Shown: positions 54,693-62,165 of the stretch, in pieces
Position numbering within the stretch: position 1 is the first letter of the stretch
How the letters are laid out: each line of letters opens with the position of its first letter
NCBI RefSeq assembly: GCF_026236535.1
Contig: NZ_JAHTMW010000026.1
Span: forward strand, 1 to 64,000
Direction: 5' to 3'
Source of the DNA: Streptomyces sp. SKN60
GTDB taxonomy: Bacteria > Actinomycetota > Actinomycetes > Streptomycetales > Streptomycetaceae
Length of the DNA: 64,000 nt
Translations under genes and position numbers: made by a program
Notes under the pieces: model-generated
What the model was told of the DNA's origin: nothing
Database searches by the model: none
The model's input: only the letters and a program-made list of their open reading frames with translations

Positions 54693-55343
54693 TTACCGCC
54701 CTCTCAGTTCCTGAGGGGGGGGCTGGGGGGTGGCGGGCGCGGAGTTGGTGGGGGTGGCCTCAACCTTTTCGATGTCGAGTACGAAGACGACGGTGTCGTT
54801 GGCAGTGACGCCGGCCTGACTGAGGCGGTCGGTGGCGTAGGCTTCGCCGGGCGGGACGACCACCAGGAGCCGGTCGCCTTGGCGACGGCCATTGAGAGCC
54901 TTGTCGACGGCGGGCAACAGGACGTGCGAGCCAGCGACGAAAACCTGCGGCCCCACGCCGGAAGCACGCGAGTCCAGCACGGTCTTGCCGCCCTTCCACA
55001 CCTTCGCCAAGTACTGGGCGGTGACCGTGTCTCCGTCCTTGATCACCGGACCGCCGGCGGCGGTGACGACGTTCACCACGAACGTGTCCCCGGGCGCGCT
55101 GGAGGGAAGGACCAGCCGGGGGTTCTTGCCGCGCTCGCCATCCACACGGGGCATCACTGCAGCCGAGACCACAGGCTCGGGCACCGGCGGACGCACAGGC
55201 GCCAACGAAGCCGAGCCGGAACCGCGACCATTGCCGGGATGGGCGGCCCGCTCCTGGGAGCAAGCCGCTGCGCCACCGGCCACAACAGCCAGCACCATCA
55301 CGCCCAGCAGCCCCCGGCGCAGGCCCGAACGCGTCCACGTCAT
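54693..55343 (-). CDS. FKBP-type peptidyl-prolyl isomerase-like lipoprotein, one domain
   Basis: A 216-aa lipoprotein. Leader RSGLRRGLLGVMVLAVVAGG AAA-C gives an acceptable lipobox. The single FKBP-like domain (about 75-195), PVIKDGDTVTAQYLAKVWKG, LLPAVDKALNGRRQGDRLLV VVPPGEAYA and DTVVFVLDIEKVEA, is clearly paralogous to domain 1 of the protein at 30818-31861, including the shared KNPRLVLPSSAPGDTF/REPQVRIPKSAPSDKL lead-in. A Pro-rich tail follows. The ATG at 55343 was chosen with GGTGG upstream; a GTG at 55379 also fits. A TGAGTA palindrome lies 87 bp upstream. Confidence 0.8.
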   Translation of the reverse strand: MTWTRSGLRRGLLGVMVLAVVAGGAAACSQERAAHPGNGRGSGSASLAPVRPPVPEPVVSAAVMPRVDGERGKNPRLVLPSSAPGDTFVVNVVTAAGGPVIKDGDTVTAQYLAKVWKGGKTVLDSRASGVGPQVFVAGSHVLLPAVDKALNGRRQGDRLLVVVPPGEAYATDRLSQAGVTANDTVVFVLDIEKVEATPTNSAPATPQPPPQELRGR

Positions 55344-55430
55344 CGCCACCACTCGCCGCCTCCCTCCGAGAAGAGCCACCCCTTGCGGGCGCTACACCGG
55401 GAACATAAATGTCGCCGGTCCCGAACGATG

Positions 55431-55447
55431 AGAGTCATCGATACTCA
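55431..55447. promoter_or_regulatory. TGAGTA-N5-TACTCA palindrome
   Basis: On the minus strand TGAGTA-TCGAT-GACTCT, one mismatch in GAGTA/TACTC, 87 bp upstream of the FKBP-like lipoprotein. Confidence 0.45.
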
Positions 55448-55521
55448 TCAACGCCGATCCCGCCCCAGCGAAGGCCCCCCACGGCGGTGAGAACTCGGCG
55501 CATCCGATCAAATCGCCGCAC

Positions 55522-56330
55522 CCCGATCAGTGAGCGTTTTCGGCGTTGCCGTTCCAGGGTGAGGACGGCGCCGGCGATGACGGTCATGCGGTTGGGGCTG
55601 CAGCGGGTCCGGCGGAGGATCTGCCAGGACTTCAGTCGCGGGATGCTTCGTTCGACCGGTGCTCGTGCCGCTGACAGGGCCCGGTTGATCGTCTGCTGGG
55701 TCGTGGTGAGGTCCCGGCCGGGTAGCCGTCTGATCGGCGTGGTCACCCAGGGGCCGGCGCCGATGTAGGCGCGGTCGACGAGCGCAAGAACGCCTGGCGT
55801 TCGCAGATCCGGAGGATGCGGTGGGTGCGGGCCGCGGTCAGATCATGGGTGCGGCCGGGCAGCGCGGGCGAGTTCCACAGCAGCTTGCCCGAGGGATCGG
55901 CGACGACCTGCACGTTCACGCCGTGGCGGCGGTGCTCCTGGGAGAAGTCGGCCCGGCTGTCGCCGACGCGGTCGCACTCGGCGAGTGTCCCGTCGAGCAG
56001 GACGTGATCGAGATCCGTCTCGCGCAGGACCCGCAGGAGGCCGGGCGCCCTTCGGGACAGGTGATCGACGACGGCCGTGACGTAGGCGTGGGCAGTGCCG
56101 ACAGATGTGTCGAAGCCGGCAGCGATCCGCGCGAGCGTCTCGTGCCGGCGAACGTGGACCAGACCGCCGAGAGCTCGCCGGTGGGACGGGAGCCTGCAGC
56201 GTCGGTCACCCTCACGGGTGACGATGCGCATGAACACCACGCTCGACCAGGGCATGCGGCAGGTCGAGTACGGCAGGACAGGGCACCAACGAGGCTCCTG
56301 CGCTGAAGAGTTGAGACGTCGAACACCTCT
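55522..56330 (-). mobile_element. IS5-type insertion element, copy B
   Basis: Nearly identical to copy A at 33970-34777 over its whole length, same strand. The N-terminal frame (to 55743) and C-terminal frame (to about 55540) meet at the same crossover as in copy A. In addition, one extra base near 56232 breaks the first codons (LPHALVERGVHAH against LPHAVVEWLSMF), so copy B is likely dead. The shared sequence begins CCCGATCAGTGAGCG and ends GACGTCGAACACCTCT. Confidence 0.8.
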
Positions 56331-56470
56331 TTCTCCGCCGCAAGATCAAGGACCGCCTGTCAGCCCTCCACCGAGATATCCGGGACACGCACGTCCGGCA
56401 GTGACCCCATCATGTCGGGAGCGGGGCAGCGCCATTGCCGGGGTGTTCGCTGTCGGGCGGATGCGGCAAT

Positions 56471-59131
56471 CTACACAGGGCGGCGGGTGGGTGTTGTGCC
56501 GAGTGCGTGTGCGAGTTCGCGGCGGGTGGTCACGCCGAGTTTCGTGTAGGCGTGCTGGAGGTGGTTGTCGACGGTGCGGACCGACAGGTGGAGGGTGTTG
56601 GCGATGTCCTTGCTGGCGGTGCCGGCAGCGGCGAGGAGGGCGATCTCCTTCTCGCGGGCGGTGAGCGCGGCAGCGGTCTGGGCGATGGTCAGCAGTGGAG
56701 TGCGGACGCCGGGGCAGCGTGCGGCACAGGCTTGGGCCTGCTGGGTTGCGGCGGCGGCCTTGCGGGCGTGCCCGGTGCGTTGCCATGCTCTGGCCGCTTG
56801 GGTTGCGGCCTCGGCGGCTATCAGGTCCGCTCCTATGGCCTCCATCTCATCGGCGGCGGCCAGCAACTGATCGGGGTCGTCGGCGGCCAGCGCGGCCGCA
56901 AGATGTGCCCGGGCCGGGGCAAACGCTCCGTCGCATTGCTCGGCGATTTCGTTGAGTCGGTGCTGGACGTCTTTGGCGCCGCCAAGACGGGCCACGTCGG
57001 TCAGCAGCAGCGCCTCCGAGGCAAGGCTGCCAGTCTGGTAGGCGGTCTGGGCTGCAGCGGCCAAGATGTTCCGGGCCTCGGCGAGACGGCCTCGGGCGGC
57101 CAGCAGCCAGGCATGTCCCAGGCGGTCTTCCCCTGGAAAGAACGCTATGTCCGGGTGCTTGGCCATGTCCTCCAGGGTGGACTCGGCGGTGTCCAGGTCT
57201 CCCAGCAGCGCGGAAGATGCGGCCAGCCCCGACGTGGCGAGTCGCATCAGCGCGGGTATTGCGTGCCTGTCCCGGATCAGAGCGACGCACTCGGCGTAGG
57301 CGCGCCGGGCCTCCGTCGCGTAGCCGGCGAGCCATAGGGTACGTCCGAGCATGCTCGCCGGTCCGGGGGCTGGCTGCCAGGCCCGGATCTGCAGCGCTGT
57401 GGTGAATCCTTGTTCTGCGACCTGTCGGGCGCGCCGCAGTTCGCCCAGCTCTTGGTAGGCGTAGCTGAGCGGGCCGATCTGCGAGAGGGAGTGTTGGTTG
57501 ACGATGCGCGTGTCGGCCTGAACATGCTCTGCGTAGGCGTGTTCTGCCAGTCGCGTGGCGCGAGTTGTCTGGCCCTTGCAGGTCAGCGCATACGCTTTGA
57601 GAGCCATGCCGTACAGGCGGACGCGTTCCTCGGGAAATGCCTCGACGTCTGTGAGCAGGTCCAGTCCGTTCTGGAGTTGCCCGGCTGTGACCCGCATGGC
57701 GCCCTCGTTGATGGTCAGGGCGTGGCGCATGCCCGGATCGGTGATGTCGGCACGGGCGGCGTCGTTGACGGCCAGTGCTTCATCGATCCGGGCGGCTCCC
57801 CAGAGCAGGGTTTGGCAGTGTTCCATTGCGATGGCAAGCCTGTCGCCATCCGTCGCGGCCGAGTCGGCCGCTTTCGCGAGGAAGGACTGGGCGAGTTCGA
57901 CTTGGCCCAGTTCGTAGTAGGCCTCGCCGAGAAGAACCTTGCTGTCAGTGGTGTGATGTGGCTCTGGTAGGGCCTCGAGCAGGGTGACGGCCTGTTGGTA
58001 GTCGTGGGCATGGCGGGCGAGGCCAGCGGCTTGGATGAGTAGCTGGGGGTCGGCGGTGCCTGTGGCGGCGAGTTGCCAGGTGGCCAGGCGCAGGGGGTCG
58101 TTGTGGCGGCGGGCGCCGTGGGCCTGGGTGCGGTTGGCCTGCTGCTGGAGCAGGGTGCGCTGACGCAGGGCGGGGATATGGGCGCGCAGGGTTTCGCCGT
58201 AGAGGGGGTGGGCGAGCTGCAGGGTGGTGCGGCGGCGGCTGGTGGTCACCTGGATGAGTCCGGCCTGCTCCAGTTCGGCCAGGACGTCGGGTGGGGTGAC
58301 CTGCTGGGCCTCGGCCAGGGACAGCGGCTCGGCGAGCGAGAGCAGGTCCAGGACCGGGCGTGCGGTAGGTCGGGCGGTGGCGAGCCGGGCCGTGATCAGC
58401 TCGGCGAGCTTCGGGGTGCCAGCCGGGCGTTCTCCGGTCAGTTCCCAGATCTCTCCGTCGCTGGCCAGCTCACCGGAGGCCAGGACGCCAAGAACGAGTT
58501 CGTGTAGGTACAGGGCGTTGCCGCCGGAGGCTGCGTATAGCTGCTGCAGGGTGCGTCGACTGACCGGCCCGCCCAGTGCGGCATCCAGTACCGCTTGGGC
58601 TTGCTGCTGGTTGAACGTGGCCAGTTCGATTCGCTGCACCTGGTCGTTGCTGGTGAGTGCATCGACGGCTTCGGCGAGCGACTCGCCGGTGCGGACGGTG
58701 GCGATCAGCCGTATCACCCGGGCGTCGAGGAGCTGGCGCAGCAGGACGGCGGAGGTGGCGTCGATCTGGTGCAGGTCGTCCACCCATATTGCCCAGTGGC
58801 TGTCGTGCTGCGGGCCGGCGAGTGCGGTGGCGACGGTCGCGAAGCCCTTGACCGGGTCGGACAGGTCCGTCCCGGGCGGGATCAGATGGGCGATCGCTCC
58901 GAGCGGCACCTGGGCAGCCGCCGCAGACGCCGTCACCCGGCGTGTCCTCCAGCCCTGCCGGGCGGCCCTGGCCAGGCACTCCTCAGCCAGCCGCGACTTG
59001 CCCACCCCCGCTGGGCCGCAGATCACGATCCCGTGGCACTGCCTCTGCGCCCACGCTCTGGTGAACGCCTGTAGCTCGCTGTCCCTGCCGATCAGCGGCC
59101 ATCGCGACACTGGCTGTGGTTGCGTACCCAT
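56471..59131 (-). CDS. LuxR-family ATP-binding (LAL) transcriptional regulator
   Basis: An 886-aa regulator. Walker A GPAGVGKSRLAEE at about 40 and Walker B HWAIWVDDLHQID at about 120 form an AAA/STAND ATPase. A long helical tetratricopeptide-like middle follows (LGEAYYELGQVELAQSFLAK and many similar units). The C-terminal LuxR HTH is ALTAREKEIALLAAAGTASK DIANTLHLSVRTVDNHLQHAYTKLGV. GGGAGG precedes the ATG at 59131. A paralogue lies at 62166-64000. The MFS exporter follows upstream on the same strand, so regulation of that exporter is plausible (inference). Confidence 0.92.
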   Translation of the reverse strand: MGTQPQPVSRWPLIGRDSELQAFTRAWAQRQCHGIVICGPAGVGKSRLAEECLARAARQGWRTRRVTASAAAAQVPLGAIAHLIPPGTDLSDPVKGFATVATALAGPQHDSHWAIWVDDLHQIDATSAVLLRQLLDARVIRLIATVRTGESLAEAVDALTSNDQVQRIELATFNQQQAQAVLDAALGGPVSRRTLQQLYAASGGNALYLHELVLGVLASGELASDGEIWELTGERPAGTPKLAELITARLATARPTARPVLDLLSLAEPLSLAEAQQVTPPDVLAELEQAGLIQVTTSRRRTTLQLAHPLYGETLRAHIPALRQRTLLQQQANRTQAHGARRHNDPLRLATWQLAATGTADPQLLIQAAGLARHAHDYQQAVTLLEALPEPHHTTDSKVLLGEAYYELGQVELAQSFLAKAADSAATDGDRLAIAMEHCQTLLWGAARIDEALAVNDAARADITDPGMRHALTINEGAMRVTAGQLQNGLDLLTDVEAFPEERVRLYGMALKAYALTCKGQTTRATRLAEHAYAEHVQADTRIVNQHSLSQIGPLSYAYQELGELRRARQVAEQGFTTALQIRAWQPAPGPASMLGRTLWLAGYATEARRAYAECVALIRDRHAIPALMRLATSGLAASSALLGDLDTAESTLEDMAKHPDIAFFPGEDRLGHAWLLAARGRLAEARNILAAAAQTAYQTGSLASEALLLTDVARLGGAKDVQHRLNEIAEQCDGAFAPARAHLAAALAADDPDQLLAAADEMEAIGADLIAAEAATQAARAWQRTGHARKAAAATQQAQACAARCPGVRTPLLTIAQTAAALTAREKEIALLAAAGTASKDIANTLHLSVRTVDNHLQHAYTKLGVTTRRELAHALGTTPTRRPV

Positions 59132-59393
59132 GGCAGCCTCCCAGAGGTCTTCCGTTGCCCCGGGAACCGAACGGGTGCTGGGCGGATAGGTTCTTCCAGA
59201 TTACTCAGCCAGGCAGTGCTTCGCCGATGGGTGAGGCCGCTGGCTGTGGATAGCACGGTGCTGTGGCCGGTGCGCCCGGTTCTTTGGCTATACCGCGGTC
59301 GCCCGGTCAGCGGGCGGGACGCTCGCATCGCCCTGGATCACGTGGCGGCCGTGACGCGGCGTAGCCAGGTGAACGCCGCCATCACCCGATCGT

Positions 59394-60749
59394 TCAGTGG
59401 CGTGTCCAGGAACCGACCGCAGCACTGGCGAGCCCACACCCGGCGAGCAGGACGCAAGCGGCCAGGGCGGCGGATGTTCCGCCGTGGTCCGGCGCGCCCT
59501 GGAGACTGGCCACGACTGCGATGCCGAAGGCGCCGCCCACCTGCTGGCAACTGGCCAGTGTGCCCGATGCGACGGCGTGGTCACGCTCACAGACGGCGCC
59601 GATGACTTCCACTGTGGCAGCGGTGTAGACACCCGCGATCCCTGTGCCGGCAAGGAGACCAGCCGTCAGCAGAAGAGGAACGTCGTTGCTGTCGAGCGCG
59701 AGGAGGCATAGCACCTGGCCGAGCAGAACCAGGCCCGCTCCGATGAGCATGAGGACAGACACCGACCACCGGCTGACCAGTCTTGATGCGACTGGAGACG
59801 CGGCCCCCACCGCAAGCCCCTGGGAAAGAAACACTGCCCCGGCATCCATTGGCGAGTAGCCGTTCCTGTCCTGCAGGGCGGTTGCGACGACGACCGTGTT
59901 GGCCATGACCGCGGCGAATACCGCTCCCAAGGCCCCGTTTGCTGAAAGGGCACGACGGTCCAGGAGTATCCGCCGAGGGATCAGCGGATTGCGTCCCCTC
60001 AGCTGCAGGGTGACAAACAGCACCGCCAGTCCCATCCCCGTTGCGAGGCCGGCAAGTTTCGCCCAGGCGGAGGCCGCTGATCCGCTGGCTGCGTATATCA
60101 GCGCGAGGAGGCAGCAGATGATGAGCACCGCCGAAACCCATGGTGTGCGGGCTCGGCCGGAAGTGCGAGCGACGGGCGGTATGGAAGCCGATCCAGTCAC
60201 CAAGGCCAGTGCCAGAAGAGAGCTGATCGCGAAGGGCGATCGCCAGCCGAACGCCTCGGTGAGTCCCCCCTGGGCCACCAGGCCCAGACAGAAGCCGACA
60301 GCTCCCATCGCGCCGAACGCGCCGATCGCACGATCCCTCGCGCTGCCTTCGGGAAAGGTCATCATGAGCAGCGCCAGCGCTGCCGGGACGCTGAACGCCG
60401 CTCCCGCACCCTGCACCCCTCGCCCAAGGATGACGAGCCACGGGCCATCGGCGACTGCCACAACAGCGGAACCAAGTGCGAACAGCAGCAGACCGCAGCG
60501 GAACACACGCCTGCCTCCCCAGGCAGTGGCAGCAACGCCCCCAGGCAGGAGGAACCCGCCATACATGACCAAGAAGGCGGTTGCGAACCACTGAAGCTGA
60601 TCAGCACGCAGCCCCAGATCCCGTTGCACCGGAGAGAGCTGGACGCCGATTCCGGACAGGCTCATTCCCTCAAACACGATTGCTCCGTACAGCACGACTA
60701 CTGCGAGGCGGTCGATACGCGTGGGAGCAGCGGTGGAATCATCGGTCAT
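59394..60749 (-). CDS. MFS drug-exporter-type permease (DHA2-like)
   Basis: A 451-aa polytopic membrane protein with about 14 hydrophobic segments, such as LAVVVLYGAIVFEGMSLSGI, VFRCGLLLFALGSAVVAVA and SVLMLIGAGLVLLGQVLCLL. Motif A-like YGGFLLPGGVAATAWGGRRV, a motif B/C-like ILGRGVQGAGAAFSVPAALA LLMMTFPEG and late QQVGGAFGIAVVASLQG resemble EmrB/QacA-type proton antiporters. ATG 60749. A 12-bp palindrome lies 7 bp upstream of the start codon. The substrate is unknown; it is flanked by LAL regulators. Confidence 0.88.
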   Translation of the reverse strand: MTDDSTAAPTRIDRLAVVVLYGAIVFEGMSLSGIGVQLSPVQRDLGLRADQLQWFATAFLVMYGGFLLPGGVAATAWGGRRVFRCGLLLFALGSAVVAVADGPWLVILGRGVQGAGAAFSVPAALALLMMTFPEGSARDRAIGAFGAMGAVGFCLGLVAQGGLTEAFGWRSPFAISSLLALALVTGSASIPPVARTSGRARTPWVSAVLIICCLLALIYAASGSAASAWAKLAGLATGMGLAVLFVTLQLRGRNPLIPRRILLDRRALSANGALGAVFAAVMANTVVVATALQDRNGYSPMDAGAVFLSQGLAVGAASPVASRLVSRWSVSVLMLIGAGLVLLGQVLCLLALDSNDVPLLLTAGLLAGTGIAGVYTAATVEVIGAVCERDHAVASGTLASCQQVGGAFGIAVVASLQGAPDHGGTSAALAACVLLAGCGLASAAVGSWTRH

Positions 60750-60756
60750 GATGGAT

Positions 60757-60768
60757 CCGTTCGAACGG
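60757..60768. promoter_or_regulatory. 12-bp palindrome CCGTTCGAACGG before the MFS gene
   Basis: A perfect palindrome ending 7 bp from the ATG of the exporter gene. Position suits a repressor operator or a translational hairpin; the factor is unknown. Confidence 0.4.
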
Positions 60769-60830
60769 CATGATGCATGGTCACTCGACACCAGCGGGAA
60801 GTCGTCTGTCAGCGCGGGGGCTGCATTGCG

Positions 60831-61535
60831 CTACGAGACGGCCGACTCCCGAGGGGCAGACGCCATGCACACAAAAAGCACGGGCGTTCCGTAGCAGAGG
60901 ACAAGAAATACACGCTGCAGTAGCCCGTCCGCGCCCATCAGATGATTCTCCACAAGGAAGACCAAACCCAGTTGCATCAGACCGGAAAATGCCCCGGCGA
61001 GCCGCAGGGTAACCCTTTTCGCCGGATTGATTCGGTGGGCAGCAATAGCGAGGAAGAATGCCGACAGAATGAGCGGAAGAAATACCAGGAGGGCAGCATG
61101 CCCATGCAGCTGGCTATGAAAAGACATTCCCGATTCCATACGGGAGGCGCAGGCAGGGATTCTCGGATTGCAGTCAGCCCGGGCAAATCCGGCCACTGCG
61201 GTAGCCACGGATGCGATCAGGATAAGAACCACTGCGACCATCGCTGCCTTGCCGGCCTTTATGGATTGAATGCCCAACGCGGCGAGCAACATCGCCACCG
61301 CCATTCCAGCGAAACCGCTGATCATAATCCACGGTGCTGACGCGTCCATTGCGGCCAGCAGGCTGACCGTGTCGTAGTAGGAGCTGTAAGAGGGCGGCTG
61401 AAGAGGTGCTGAAATGGCGGCTGCCGCAAAGAATGAAAGCGCCGCCATCAAGGCGAACTTGGCCAGCTTTGGCCGACAATGCCGACCGTTTCGAGAAGGG
61501 GATACAGCCTGGATCGAGTCGGTCATGGTGTCCAT
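60831..61535 (-). CDS. DUF998 membrane protein
   Basis: A 234-aa protein with about six membrane segments: FALMAALSFFAAAAISAPL, PWIMISGFAGMAVAMLLAAL, MVAVVLILIASVATAVAGFA, ALLVFLPLILSAFFLAIAA, LRLAGAFSGLMQLGLVFLVE and RVFLVLCYGTPVLFVCMA. The loop SSYYDTVSLLAAMDASAPWI and the Cys-bearing loop ADCNPRIPACASRMESG then HSQLHGHAALLVF fit the DUF998 family. Start ATG 61535 (AAGG upstream) or 61526. Role unknown. Its upstream region holds a partial TGAGTA palindrome. Confidence 0.8.
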   Translation of the reverse strand: MDTMTDSIQAVSPSRNGRHCRPKLAKFALMAALSFFAAAAISAPLQPPSYSSYYDTVSLLAAMDASAPWIMISGFAGMAVAMLLAALGIQSIKAGKAAMVAVVLILIASVATAVAGFARADCNPRIPACASRMESGMSFHSQLHGHAALLVFLPLILSAFFLAIAAHRINPAKRVTLRLAGAFSGLMQLGLVFLVENHLMGADGLLQRVFLVLCYGTPVLFVCMASAPRESAVS

Positions 61536-61649
61536 CCGTGTGCCTTGGCCGAAAGAGCGGGGAAATACATCGCGCGGGACAAGTGCAATTCCGGCGCAGC
61601 GAGGCCCCCGCAGTGGCTACCAGCGTCATCCCCAGGCACCGTGGATGGG

Positions 61650-61666
61650 TGAGTAGTTGCTACCTA
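61650..61666. promoter_or_regulatory. TGAGTA palindrome, second half degenerate
   Basis: TGAGTA-GTTGC-TACCTA, 114 bp upstream of the DUF998 gene. It shares the 14-mer TGAGTAGTTGCTAC with the site at 18604. Confidence 0.4.
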
Positions 61667-62165
61667 TTCGCCGCCGAGCCCCTCCTTCTCCCGCGTCGCG
61701 GTGGCTGATGGGAGGCGAGGTCGGTGCTGACGTGACAGGATCCTGGAAGAGGCTGGCACAGGTAGGAAGTCCGAACCGAATGTGGCACTCGGACGGCCTG
61801 GCGCTCGCCCCCCGCACCTGGTCGCCCCTTTGACCCGTCCGTACCCCTCGAGTTAATCGCTCCCCGGCCGGGCTAGGTCGTTGCCAACGTCCGCTGTTCG
61901 TTCAAAAGATCTCCTGGCACGGCAAGCCAGTCGGCGTCCCGTCGAGGGTTGCAAGTTCTCGATCGCGGCCCATCAGCGGCCACTGTTCCGTCCGTTCATG
62001 TCCGCTCACAGCGCCTCCCGTCGCGCCTGGACGACCGTGGAAGAGCACTGCAGCACCCGCTGTGTCACACTGCGCCGGGCCTCACGCCGTCGGGATCAGA
62101 TGACTTCAATGTGTGGAGGGCTGAACTGCATTCGGGGCGCTCATCTGGAGGAAATACGGCGCTGC
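61667..62165. other. Gene-free spacer
   Basis: About 500 bp between the DUF998 gene and the end of the second LAL regulator. Only Arg-rich antisense-type frames are open; nothing is called. Confidence 0.45.
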
